Assembly (NCBI GenBank): GCA_026417845.1
Contig: JAOACM010000047.1
Span: forward strand, 1 to 14,532
DNA: 14,532 bases
Source: Planctomycetota bacterium
Lineage (GTDB): Bacteria; Planctomycetota; SZUA-567; H5-PLA8; CALKMO01
Direction: 5' to 3'
The translations under genes were made by a program, and so were the position numbers. Under the pieces are notes generated by a model, which had not been told where the DNA came from, made no database searches, and saw only the letters and a program-made list of their open reading frames with translations. This document shows positions 1 to 6,140 of this stretch, piece after piece (within the stretch, counting starts at the first letter, position 1; every line of letters starts with the position of its first letter).

Positions 1-80
1 GTAGTCTTCCCGCACCGCCCGGGACCGTAGTAAACTATCTTGCAGTTCACTTCGCGCGAGGCGAAGTTGATCTGAACCAT
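1..80 (-). CDS. mglA: MglA-like small Ras-family GTPase (N-terminal fragment, runs off the left edge)
   Basis: Translating the minus strand from the ATG at 80-78 gives 27 residues that begin MVQINFASREVNCKIVYYGP and continue GRCGKT. This closely matches the start of MglA GTPases, which typically read as a short strand, S-x-R-E-[IV]-N-C-K-I-V-Y-Y-G-P-G and then GKT. Residues 19-26 (G-P-G-R-C-G-K-T) form the Walker A/P-loop that binds GTP phosphates. A GGAG ribosome-binding sequence lies about 9 bases before the ATG. MglA proteins are cytoplasmic polarity switches, controlling gliding and pilus polarity in Myxococcus, and are usually paired with the roadblock GAP MglB. No roadblock gene is visible on the upstream side, so any partner would lie beyond the left edge. 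Only the P-loop end is in the window, so the later switch regions cannot be judged. The family call is confident; the role in this organism is not known. Confidence 0.88.
   Translation of the reverse strand, partial: MVQINFASREVNCKIVYYGPGRCGKT
49..67. repeat. Short perfect hairpin within the mglA start region
   Basis: ACTTCGC at 49-55 and GCGAAGT at 61-67 are perfect inverted arms around a 5-base loop. They lie inside codons 5-11 of the mglA-like gene. This is probably a by-product of the codons used, although such a hairpin near a start codon could reduce translation. Nothing else supports a regulatory role. Confidence 0.35.
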
Positions 81-863
81 GCCTCTAGGCTCCGCATCCC
101 GATGCTGCAGCCGCAAAATGTCACGGACCGGGCTCGCCGGCGGCCCCCAGTACGGGCGGAATCGGCCGCCGCCTCACCAGGCAAACGCCACCTCTTTGAA
201 ATGTTTCGCCCGTCCGAGGTTACGTTCGCCGCCGGTGCCCGGGAACCAAGCTCAATTAGGTACCAAATCCTTAAGGGGTCTGTCAAGTCTAACTGCCGGC
301 CCGGGCGGAGCGTGCGGGTGCGTAGCCAGATTGTGGCACCCCTCTTGCGACGACACATGGGTAGCGCCAGGATTTCAGGATCCGGCGCGATAGCACCCTT
401 GCCTCGCGCCCCCCTTCCGGCAGGCAGGAAAGACGGGCGGGATAAGCCCGAGACGCTACCGCAGGCCGCCTGGCGGTTCTCCGGCCATCACTTATTGAAG
501 CGAGCCGGTACCACACTTGGGTTACGCATCCAGTGTGCCCGCACAATGCATGTTGCGGCAGTTCGGGTCAGCTTACCGGGAAGAAAAGGACCGGAACGCG
601 AGCTCCCACATCAAGCCGCTGGCCGTTTATTCCCTCCTCCGCAACGGATCTCGCGGCAGGGGTGCTCATCGAAGCGGGCATATACGGTTGGAATGCCGCG
701 GATGTCAGCCTGCATGCCCTGAGGAGCAATCGGCCTCTCCCTTACTGAACTTTCAGCAGCCAACTGAAGTGCTGCCCGGGCATGCGGATTCTCGCGTTTC
801 AGAGAGGAAAAACGCCTTGCCCCTCCACCCGGAGACTTTAATTGCTGCCTGAAATATCAAAAT
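81..863. other. Gene-poor stretch upstream of mglA
   Basis: About 780 bases with no protein that I recognise on either strand. Open frames exist, the longest being a 206-codon plus-strand frame at 102-722, but their products are rich in Arg, Pro, Ser and Ala, lack hydrophobic patterning and match no family I know. Chance open frames are common in DNA this rich in GC. I find no tRNA, known riboswitch core or clear repeat here. It probably contains the promoter of the leftward mglA-like gene. A perfect TTGACA lies on the minus strand at 286-281, but no acceptable -10 box follows at 15-19 bases. The stretch may also hold remnants of a decayed gene. Confidence 0.5.
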
Positions 864-915
864 GCCCCGGTCTTCTGCCGGTTTCCCCGAGCGCGGGGAC
901 GCCCTTAACCGGGGC
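864..915 (-). terminator. Terminator-like structure downstream of the SGNH hydrolase gene
   Basis: Read on the minus strand, the 8-base arms GCCCCGGT (915-908) and ACCGGGGC (871-864) are perfectly complementary. They enclose a second perfect hairpin, TCCCCG/CGGGGA (899-894 and 889-884), with a 4-base loop. The outer stem is followed directly by the T-rich run ATTTTGATATTT. It begins 40 bases after the stop codon of the hydrolase gene. The long enclosed loop is unusual for a simple intrinsic terminator, but the GC-rich stem, T-rich tail and position fit that role. Confidence 0.5.
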
Positions 916-954
916 GCTTCCGCGCGGATCGCTGCGCCCAGAACGCGGGGCGAC

Positions 955-1842
955 CTATTTCCTCCTGTCCAGGACGTTCTTCTTTACCTCCTTCAGTTTC
1001 TGAACGGCAAGCCAACAGCGCAGCAGGCAGCCGCAGCTGGAGAGGTTCTCTTCCGTAGGCTCGTCAGCCGCCTTTTCATGGGTCAGGTGCACGCCGTCGG
1101 AAGCAACCAGCGTTCCGAATACCTTCGGACCGGGCTGCCTGGCCTCCATCTCGGCAAACAGATCTATCATGGGGATCTTTTTTTCCGCGGCGAGCTTTCT
1201 GTAAGCGTCGTTATAGCTCCTGACCAGTTCCATCCTCCACCTGTGCGGCGGAAGGGTCGAGAGGACCGGTATCGTCCCGGCGTCCAAGAGCTTATCTATC
1301 AGTTCGGACATATCCTTCGCCACGTCTTCGACCTTCCGCCTGGCCGTGGCATCGTTAGTACCGAGCATAATAATGGCGACCTGCGGTTTGTATTTCTTCA
1401 GAATTTCATCCGGCGACGGCATGCCGCGGAAACCGCCTTTCAGGTACTGGTCTACCCTGATGCCCGACGCCGCTGTCTCGCTGCGGTACCCCGGTCTGTC
1501 TACAACTGCCAGCCACCATCCGTTAAGGTCGGATTCCTCTTTATAGGCATGCGACCACTTAAGTATCTCTTCGTCCTCCGCGGTCTTCCCCTTGCCTATC
1601 CTCGCCCACTGAGTATTCGGGTTGGCGTACGTTATGGAATCGCCGATGTGGACGACCACACCTTCCGGCCCGTCGAATTTCTTCGCCACGGGAAGCATGG
1701 CGGACGCCCAGTCCCAGCTTTCCTTCGGCGCCTTGACTTCGGCTCCTGCGGCCCACGAGACGGCAAACGCCGCCGCGCAGAAAGTCGCCGCCCCGATGCG
1801 TCTTCTTCTTACGCCCCTTCGCTTCCCGGTGTCGGCCTTCAT
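955..1842 (-). CDS. Exported SGNH/GDSL-type esterase or lipase
   Basis: A 295-residue protein of the SGNH hydrolase superfamily. The nucleophile block is H-I-G-D-S-I-T-Y (residues 65-72, catalytic Ser69). The third block is G-T-N-D (161-164), and the catalytic Asp/His block is D-G-V-H-L-T (249-254). The N-terminus has an arginine-rich stretch (residues 7-15), a hydrophobic core (16-33) and an Ala-Gly-Ala cleavage-like site near residue 34, so export through Sec is likely. The ATG at 1842 has GGGAGG 9 bases upstream. Family members deacylate sugars, polysaccharides or lipids outside the cytoplasm; the substrate here cannot be told. The C-terminus after the His is Cys-, Lys- and Glu-rich (S-S-C-G-C-L-L-R-C-W), with three cysteines close together. 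The gene stands alone, divergent from trpD, and ends at a terminator-like structure. Confidence 0.85.
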   Translation of the reverse strand: MKADTGKRRGVRRRRIGAATFCAAAFAVSWAAGAEVKAPKESWDWASAMLPVAKKFDGPEGVVVHIGDSITYANPNTQWARIGKGKTAEDEEILKWSHAYKEESDLNGWWLAVVDRPGYRSETAASGIRVDQYLKGGFRGMPSPDEILKKYKPQVAIIMLGTNDATARRKVEDVAKDMSELIDKLLDAGTIPVLSTLPPHRWRMELVRSYNDAYRKLAAEKKIPMIDLFAEMEARQPGPKVFGTLVASDGVHLTHEKAADEPTEENLSSCGCLLRCWLAVQKLKEVKKNVLDRRK

Positions 1843-1956
1843 CGCTCCGTCCCTCCCGCTTTCTTCGCCGGCCCTGCATCCCGATCGAACCGCTCCGCCG
1901 CAACGATCGGATCGCGCGCCCGTCCCCCGATTGACGACGCTTCGGAAGCCGGCATC

Positions 1957-1964
1957 ATTATAAT
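1957..1964. promoter_or_regulatory. Overlapping TATAAT boxes on both strands between the divergent hydrolase and trpD genes
   Basis: The 8-base sequence ATTATAAT reads as a perfect TATAAT on the plus strand (1959-1964) and on the minus strand (1962-1957). It is the most AT-rich point of the divergent spacer. On the plus strand TTGACG lies at 1931-1936, but the 22-base spacer is longer than sigma70 favours. No convincing -35 box is seen for the minus strand. It could serve as a shared -10 region for both genes, with leaders of roughly 100 bases each. The sequence is suggestive only. Confidence 0.35.
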
Positions 1965-2051
1965 ACGCGACGTCGAGCCGCGACGGGGTATTTCTCAGGC
2001 CGGGCGGAAGCCGCGCCGCGCCGGGAACGCATCCGGGCGTCCGACCCGAGC

Positions 2052-2059
2052 AAGGAGGG
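2052..2059 (+). promoter_or_regulatory. Strong Shine-Dalgarno upstream of trpD that leaves the start ambiguous
   Basis: AAGGAGGG at 2052-2059 lies 10 bases before a GTG at 2070, in frame with trpD. A second purine-rich site, GGAGG at 2097-2101, lies 7 bases before the ATG at 2109. The first site is the better match, but family alignment favours the second start because homologues normally begin close to the helix that starts G-I-E-A-L. Use of GTG 2070 would add 13 residues. Confidence 0.5.
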
Positions 2060-2108
2060 TTGGCGTTCCGTGCGCGGCGACGGAGGAATGCGTTGGGGAG
2101 GTATGGGG

Positions 2109-3125
2109 ATGGGCATCGAGGCGTTGATAGAAAAGCTGCTGATCAGGGAGGAACTGACCGCCCCGGAGGCGGAAAGCGCAATGGATGCGATCCTCGACGG
2201 CTCGGCCCCTCCCGCGCAGGTAGCGGGCTTCCTCGTGGCGCTGAGAGCCAAGGGGGAAACGCCTGGGGAGCTCGCAGCCATGGCATCAAGCATGAGGCGT
2301 CACGCCGCACCTTTCCCCCCGCACTCCGAAGCCCTCGACACGTGCGGTACCGGGGGCGACCGCAGCGGCACGTTCAATATCTCGACCGCGGCCGCCATCG
2401 TGGCCGCCGCGATGGGCATCCAGGTGGCCAAGCACGGCAACCGCAGCGTATCGAGCCGCAGCGGATCGGCGGACGTACTTGAGATGCTCGGAGTAAGGGT
2501 AGACGCTCCACCTGACGTTCTGAAACGATCCTTGAAAGAATGCAATTTCGCCTTCTTCTTCGCGCCTGCCTGGCACCCCGCCATGAAGCGAGTCGCGCCG
2601 ATCCGCGCCGAACTGAAGGTGCGCACCGTCTTCAATATGCTCGGCCCGCTGGCCAACCCGGCCGGCGCGGGTTTCCACGTGATGGGAGTCCCATCCCCAG
2701 CGATCGCCGGACGCGTGGCAGAAACTCTGCGGCGCATGAGAGTCCGCAGAGCCATGGTGGTGCACGGCGAGGACGGGACCGACGAGATATCGCCGTGCGG
2801 ACCGACGCGGATATGGGATGTGAATGACGGAGGCATTCGCGAATCGGTCGTGCGTCCAGAGGACGCCGGCCTGAGGCCCTGCGAACGAAGCGAAATATCG
2901 GCCTCCGGTCCGGAAGACAGCGCGGCCAGAATACGCGCGGCGCTGGCCGGCAGAGAAGGCGGCGCCCTGTCGGCGGTGCTCCTGAACTCCGCGGCAGCCG
3001 CGATCGTAACCGGGAAGGCTTCCTCCTGGCGCGAAGGCGTCAGGCTCGCGGCGGAGAAGATAGAATCCGGCGAGGCAGCGCGCCTGCTGGAACGCATCGC
3101 GGCGATATCGCGCGGAAGTTCCTGA
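2109..3125 (+). CDS. trpD: Anthranilate phosphoribosyltransferase
   Basis: A 338-residue enzyme from the ATG at 2109, the usual family length. TrpD transfers phosphoribose from PRPP to anthranilate, the second committed step of tryptophan synthesis, in the cytoplasm. An alpha-helical N-terminal domain (about 1-70) precedes the family signature D-T-C-G-T-G-G-D-R-S-G-T-F-N-I-S-T (77-93), which binds PRPP. This is followed by K-H-G-N-R-S-V-S-S-R-S-G-S-A-D-V-L-E (108-125). Arg166 lies in the anthranilate-binding segment, and the D-E pair at 225-226 matches the metal-binding site. All key residues appear intact. Alternative starts are GTG 2070, ATG 2088 and ATG 2103. No other trp gene is adjacent on either side, so it appears to be transcribed alone. 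The closely related thymidine phosphorylase fold is excluded by the TrpD signatures. Confidence 0.96.
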   Translation: MGIEALIEKLLIREELTAPEAESAMDAILDGSAPPAQVAGFLVALRAKGETPGELAAMASSMRRHAAPFPPHSEALDTCGTGGDRSGTFNISTAAAIVAAAMGIQVAKHGNRSVSSRSGSADVLEMLGVRVDAPPDVLKRSLKECNFAFFFAPAWHPAMKRVAPIRAELKVRTVFNMLGPLANPAGAGFHVMGVPSPAIAGRVAETLRRMRVRRAMVVHGEDGTDEISPCGPTRIWDVNDGGIRESVVRPEDAGLRPCERSEISASGPEDSAARIRAALAGREGGALSAVLLNSAAAAIVTGKASSWREGVRLAAEKIESGEAARLLERIAAISRGSS

Positions 3126-3199
3126 ACCCGCCCATCCCGGACTTACAGAAGACACTCCGCCAACCACCCGACGAACTGTCCCGTACCCGCCATCCCAGG

Positions 3200-3218
3200 G
3201 CGCATGCCCGTAAATGCG
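3200..3218 (+). repeat. Dispersed 19-bp hairpin repeat, copy 1
   Basis: GCGCATGCCCGTAAATGCG. The inner CGCAT and ATGCG arms are complementary around an 8-base loop ending CCGTAA. The same motif recurs at 3282 and 13551 and in degenerate form at 12640, always outside genes. The consensus is GCGCATNNCCGTAAATGCG. Confidence 0.7.
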
Positions 3219-3281
3219 TAGTTTCCCGGTCGCGGTCAGGGGGTGAGTAAGCAGGCGGTTGCGGCCAGCAGCAATCCTGGA

Positions 3282-3300
3282 GCGCATAGCCGTAAATGCG
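3282..3300 (+). repeat. Dispersed 19-bp hairpin repeat, copy 2
   Basis: GCGCATAGCCGTAAATGCG, identical to copy 1 except at the two variable bases and 82 bases downstream of it in the same orientation. The left flanks are also related: ATCCCAGG in copy 1 and ATCCTGGA here. This suggests that the conserved unit is somewhat longer than 19 bp. Confidence 0.7.
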
Positions 3301-3432
3301 GATGCCAATCCCGGCGATTCGAGAACCGTCGGAAGTAATCCGCGGATACAGGGGCGGGAGGTGTCGGCGGGCCGGCCTTCCCATCGAAGTGCTTCTGGAA
3401 GCCCGTATCCGACTTTGCAGCTACGGTCATGC

Positions 3433-3455
3433 GCCCGCGATCCCTACCCGCGGGC
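3433..3455. repeat. GC-rich hairpin just upstream of the gapA promoter
   Basis: Perfect 7-base arms GCCCGCG (3433-3439) and CGCGGGC (3449-3455) flank a 9-base loop. The structure ends 8 bases before the -35 box at 3464. It could be a terminator remnant for the upstream unit, though it lacks a T-run, or a protein-binding palindrome. The sequence does not decide between them. Confidence 0.4.
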
Positions 3456-3463
3456 AAAGATGT

Positions 3464-3491
3464 TTGACTGCGATACTTCGCGACCTACAAT
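3464..3491 (+). promoter_or_regulatory. Sigma70-type promoter for gapA
   Basis: TTGACT at 3464-3469 matches five of six -35 consensus bases, and TACAAT at 3486-3491 matches five of six -10 bases, with a 16-base spacer. Transcription would begin near 3498, giving a leader of about 170 bases before the gapA ATG. It is the best match to a housekeeping promoter in the window, which fits a highly expressed glycolytic gene. Confidence 0.65.
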
Positions 3492-3512
3492 CTGCGGCCG
3501 CGTCGGTTCCGC

Positions 3513-3541
3513 GGCGGCCGGCGGCAGGTGGCGGCCGGCGG
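3513..3541 (+). repeat. 12-bp direct repeats in the gapA leader
   Basis: GGCGGCCGGCGG occurs at 3513-3524 and again at 3530-3541, a period of 17 bases, and is followed by a related GGCGGCCGC at 3542-3550. Each unit contains the palindrome CGGCCG, so the transcribed leader can form strong stems. The function is unknown; a leader-structure role or simple GC-driven slippage are both possible. Confidence 0.45.
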
Positions 3542-3667
3542 GGCGGCCGCGACGCCTCAGGACGAGGATCAGAGGGCGTCGCGGGGTGGACGCGGGGAAT
3601 TGCCGCGCCCCGCTAACGGAGAGTCGAAGGGGATAAGCGGCCAGGGAAAGAAGAAAGGGGAGAGAAA

Positions 3668-4699
3668 ATGGCTACGCTCCGTCTGGGGATCAACGGGTTC
3701 GGACGCATCGGACGCCTGATGTTCAGGGCGCTCGTCGAAAAGAAGGCGGATATCGAGGTGGTCGGCATCAACGACCTGACCGACGCCAGGACGCTGGCCA
3801 CGCTGCTCAAGTTCGACTCGGTGCACAGAAAATTCAACGGTTCGGTTTCGGCCGACGACAAGCACCTGATCGTCAACGGGAAGAAGATACCCGTGATGAG
3901 CGAGCGGGATCCAAAGAAGCTGCCGTGGAAGAGCCTGGGCGCTGAGATAGTCGCGGAATGCTCCGGAGTATTCCGCAAGAAGAGCGATCCGAAGAAAGGC
4001 GGGTTCGGCGACCACCTGGAGGCAGGCGCGAAGAAGGTGTTGCTGTCAGCCCCCGGCAAGGAGCTGGACGCTACGATCGTACTCGGCGTCAACGACAATA
4101 TGCTCAAGAAGGAGCACAAGACCTTCTCCAACGCCTCCTGCACGACAAACTGCACCGCTCCGACGCTCAAGGTCATCCACGAGGCATTCGGCATTGTCAA
4201 GGGGATGGTCACCACTGTTCACGCCTACACCAACGACCAGAGGATACTCGATCTTGTGCACGAGGATCTGCGCAGGGCGAGGGCGTGCAATAACATAATC
4301 CCGACCAAGACCGGCATGTCCGAAGCGATCGGAGAGGTAATCCCGGAACTGCTGGGCAAGATCGAAGGTACCGCCATCCGGGTCCCGGTTCCGGACGGCT
4401 CGATCATAGACTGTTCCCTCGAGCTCGCCAGAAAGGCCACCGCCAAGGATATCAACGGCGCGCTCGAGGCGGCCGCCAACGGGCAGCTCAAGGGAATAAT
4501 GGAATATTCCACCGATCCGCTCGTTTCGTCAGACATCATCGGCAACCCCCACTCGGCCATCATAGATTCGCAGCAGACCAAGGTCATCGAGGTGGATGGC
4601 AAGTGCATCTGCAAGGTGCTGGCCTGGTACGACAACGAGTGGGGATTCTCAAACCGCATGGTCGAGCTGATGCTGCTCGCGCACAAGCTCGGCTACTGA
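3668..4699 (+). CDS. gapA: Glyceraldehyde-3-phosphate dehydrogenase
   Basis: A 343-residue class I GAPDH. It oxidises and phosphorylates glyceraldehyde 3-phosphate to 1,3-bisphosphoglycerate in cytoplasmic glycolysis and gluconeogenesis. The N-terminus has the Rossmann motif G-I-N-G-F-G-R-I-G-R (7-16). Asn35-Asp36 sit at the end of the second strand, where an Asp usually indicates NAD preference. The active-site motif S-N-A-S-C-T-T-N-C spans 154-162 with nucleophile Cys158, and the assisting His185 lies in T-T-V-H-A-Y-T. The C-terminal W-Y-D-N-E-W-G-F-S-N-R block (320-330) is typical. The substrate-binding region reads P-T-K-T-G-M-S-E-A rather than the common P-T-S-T-G-A-A, a variant rather than a loss. 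A strong ribosome-binding site, AAAGGGGAG, precedes the ATG. The gene has its own promoter and is followed by a terminator-like hairpin, so it may be a single-gene unit with variable read-through to rpe. Confidence 0.97.
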   Translation: MATLRLGINGFGRIGRLMFRALVEKKADIEVVGINDLTDARTLATLLKFDSVHRKFNGSVSADDKHLIVNGKKIPVMSERDPKKLPWKSLGAEIVAECSGVFRKKSDPKKGGFGDHLEAGAKKVLLSAPGKELDATIVLGVNDNMLKKEHKTFSNASCTTNCTAPTLKVIHEAFGIVKGMVTTVHAYTNDQRILDLVHEDLRRARACNNIIPTKTGMSEAIGEVIPELLGKIEGTAIRVPVPDGSIIDCSLELARKATAKDINGALEAAANGQLKGIMEYSTDPLVSSDIIGNPHSAIIDSQQTKVIEVDGKCICKVLAWYDNEWGFSNRMVELMLLAHKLGY

Positions 4700-4735
4700 C
4701 GGCGAACCTGCAGGCAGGACGGCATGTGTAAAGGA

Positions 4736-4769
4736 CGCGGGGCCGCGGATGATGCCCGGCCCCGCGTTT
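4736..4769 (+). terminator. Terminator-like hairpin after gapA
   Basis: Perfect 10-base arms CGCGGGGCCG (4736-4745) and CGGCCCCGCG (4757-4766) flank an 11-base loop, followed by TTTGTTG. The stem is very stable, but the T-run is short and interrupted, so termination may be partial. It lies 36 bases after the gapA stop codon and 40 bases before rpe. Confidence 0.6.
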
Positions 4770-4808
4770 GTTGCAGGGGATAGCCGCGGAGGGTGAACCG
4801 GGGAACGT

Positions 4809-5459
4809 ATGACAGGCGGACGGATACTGATAGCGCCTTCGATATTGTCGGCCGACTTCAGCAGGCTGCCGGAAGAAATCCGGGGCATCGCCGAGGCCGG
4901 TGCCGACTGGGTCCATGTGGATGTTATGGACGGTAATTTCGTCCCCAATATCACCATGGGACCGGTCGTGGTGGAGGGAGTCCGCAAGCTCACCGGGCTC
5001 CCGCTCGACTGCCACCTGATGATAGAGCATCCCGAGGAATACGCAGGACGATTCTGCGAGGCAGGAGCGGACTGGGTATCCGTGCATCCTGAAGCGAAGG
5101 GGGACGTGTCTGCGGCCCTTGCTGAAATAGAGCGGCGCGGGAAGAACCCGGCACTGGCGATCAAACCTGCCACGCCGCTGGACGCCGTGGAACCCTACGC
5201 CAGACGCATACGGATGCTTCTGATAATGACGGTCAACCCCGGCTTCTCCGGGCAGAAGATGATTGTGGAAGCATTAAGCAAATATCGCGAAGCCCGGGAC
5301 CGGTTCGGGTCGGACCTGCTGCTGCAGATAGATGGCGGGGTCACCGTGGAAAATGCCTCTATGGTCAGGGCCGCCGGCGCCCGGTGCATCGTTACGGGAG
5401 CGACTTTCTTCTCCGCGAAGGACAGGGCTGCCGTCGTGCGCGCCCTCCGGGGGGAATAG
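4809..5459 (+). CDS. rpe: Ribulose-phosphate 3-epimerase
   Basis: A 216-residue TIM-barrel enzyme that interconverts D-ribulose 5-phosphate and D-xylulose 5-phosphate in the pentose phosphate or Calvin pathways. It opens with I-A-P-S-I-L-S-A-D-F (8-17, substrate-contacting Ser11). The first metal motif is H36-V-D38 within H-V-D-V-M-D-G-N-F-V-P-N. His69 lies in D-C-H-L-M-I, and Asp175 in Q-I-D-G-G-V. Together H36, D38, H69 and D175 match the family's divalent-metal site. The N-P-G-F-S-G-Q loop at 143-149 is the phosphate-binding segment. Length is normal. The ATG is preceded by GGGGA three bases upstream, and by a better but more distant GGAGGG. It follows gapA after a hairpin; both act in sugar phosphate metabolism, but no other pathway gene is adjacent. 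Confidence 0.96.
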   Translation: MTGGRILIAPSILSADFSRLPEEIRGIAEAGADWVHVDVMDGNFVPNITMGPVVVEGVRKLTGLPLDCHLMIEHPEEYAGRFCEAGADWVSVHPEAKGDVSAALAEIERRGKNPALAIKPATPLDAVEPYARRIRMLLIMTVNPGFSGQKMIVEALSKYREARDRFGSDLLLQIDGGVTVENASMVRAAGARCIVTGATFFSAKDRAAVVRALRGE

Positions 5460-5597
5460 TCCGCGGGTTGTCGCTTGGACATGTGCGTTTCCCCGCTCCT
5501 TTCGCTCGCCAGGGCGCGGATCGCTTCCCGGGTGCTCTCCCCGCTGCTGGCGGGAAGCTCCCGGCCATTTACAGGTGCGCGGGCATACGCCTCGGGG

Positions 5598-5720
5598 GCG
5601 GTTGCGCTGTGAGTCCGCAGGAGCGGTTGTAAGGGAGGACGGAGCCGATTGCGCTGTTGGTCTGCCGGGGCGGTTGCCCGATAAGTACGCGATGGGCGGT
5701 TGCGGGCAGGGCGCGCTCAG
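5598..5720 (+). repeat. Imperfect tandem array of about 25-bp units starting GCGGTTG
   Basis: GCGGTTG occurs at 5598, 5623, 5670 and 5696, and a variant CCGATTG at 5645, giving steps of 25, 22, 25 and 26 bases. Units 1 and 3 also share the following GCGCTGT and the downstream GTC-GC pattern. Five units are visible. The regular spacing is better than chance but the units have diverged. The second half of the array overlaps the dispersed element that starts at 5642. Confidence 0.5.
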
Positions 5721-5760
5721 GCTTACCTCCGGCGCTCTCTGAAAAGGCACTTGGGGTAAA
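5642..5760 (+). repeat. Dispersed intergenic element, copy A
   Basis: It begins GAGCCG-TTGCGC-GTTG-TC (18 of 21 bases identical to copy B at 13671). After a poorly conserved middle of 25-26 bases it resumes at 5689. There about 40 of 50 aligned positions match copy B, including GCGATGGGCGGT and CTCCGGCG-TCT, and weak similarity continues to about 5760. Both copies are intergenic and in the same orientation in the window. Confidence 0.6.
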
Positions 5761-5941
5761 AATCGCGAAAAACGCAATCTGGCAGGAGCGTGTTCACTAG
5801 GAGAGCTGGGGTAAGACCTCTCGCCGCTCGCGCCAATCTCCCTCTCGCCCAGGGATATCGCAACCGGCTCGAAGGGGTTTTATTCGCCTTGAAAAATTTG
5901 AAGGGATCGCTAGTTTGTGCGTCTTCGAAGCGAACATTGTA
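5757..5941 (-). ncRNA. Possible minus-strand small RNA (promoter-like start, terminator-like end)
   Basis: On the minus strand CTGAAA, an 18-base spacer and TACAAT (-10 at 5941-5936) could start a transcript near 5929. About 155 bases on, ATTGCG-TTTTT-CGCGAT (5778-5762) folds into a short stem with one G-U pair and is followed by a T-run (5761-5757), as in a weak intrinsic terminator. No protein is encoded between them. Each signal is modest, and the call rests on their orientation and spacing. Confidence 0.22.
5859..5877 (-). repeat. Inverted partial copy of the dispersed element start
   Basis: On the minus strand this reads CCCCTTCGAGCCGGTTGCG. Its last 12 bases equal the first 12 bases of copy B at 13671, and its CCCTTCGAGCCGG equals 13623-13635, just upstream of copy B. 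It is therefore probably a fragment of the same repeat family in the opposite orientation. Confidence 0.4.
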
Positions 5942-6140
5942 ACTTGCTCTCCCGTCAGCTTTCAGGACGGGTGGAACATTGTGCATTAACGGTTCGAAGG
6001 GGGGGCCGGGCGCAGATGCCTAATTCGATTTTCCTGCAAGTATCGTTTTCAGTCGCCGGAACAAATGGGAGTCGGGGCGGCGAGGCGAAAGCGAAGGCGA
6101 CATGAAGAGAAGCTGGGGGACAGGCCGGGAGAAAAGGTAA

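Larger units (their letters stand above)
3126..3667. other. Spacer between trpD and gapA: repeats, promoter and GC-rich leader
   Basis: No gene is recognised in these 540 bases. They hold two copies of a 19-bp hairpin repeat (3200-3218 and 3282-3300) and a 7-base-arm hairpin (3433-3455). A sigma70-type promoter for gapA follows (3464-3491), and then a GC-rich leader with 12-bp direct repeats (3513-3541). The open frames across it are shadow frames without recognisable products. Confidence 0.7.

Noticed and set aside
281..286. A perfect TTGACA on the minus strand upstream of mglA
   Set aside because: No acceptable -10 hexamer follows at 15-19 bases, so I do not call a promoter.
102..722. A 206-codon plus-strand frame upstream of mglA
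   Set aside because: The product is Arg/Pro/Ser-rich, has no domain pattern and overlaps other open frames; it is typical of chance frames in GC-rich DNA.
862..2127. A 421-codon plus-strand frame opposite the SGNH hydrolase
   Set aside because: It is the complement of a gene with intact catalytic motifs and a signal peptide; the opposite-strand product has no recognisable features.
2286..3308. A 340-codon minus-strand frame opposite trpD
   Set aside because: It mirrors trpD, whose signatures are complete, and its product matches nothing known to me.
5889..5916. TTGAAA-16-TAGTTT on the plus strand as a promoter for the ABC operon
   Set aside because: The -10 box matches only three of six bases and lies 450 bases from the gene.
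5985..6005. GGTTCGAA resembling a tRNA T-loop
   Set aside because: The flanking bases do not form a T-stem, and no acceptor or anticodon arm can be drawn.
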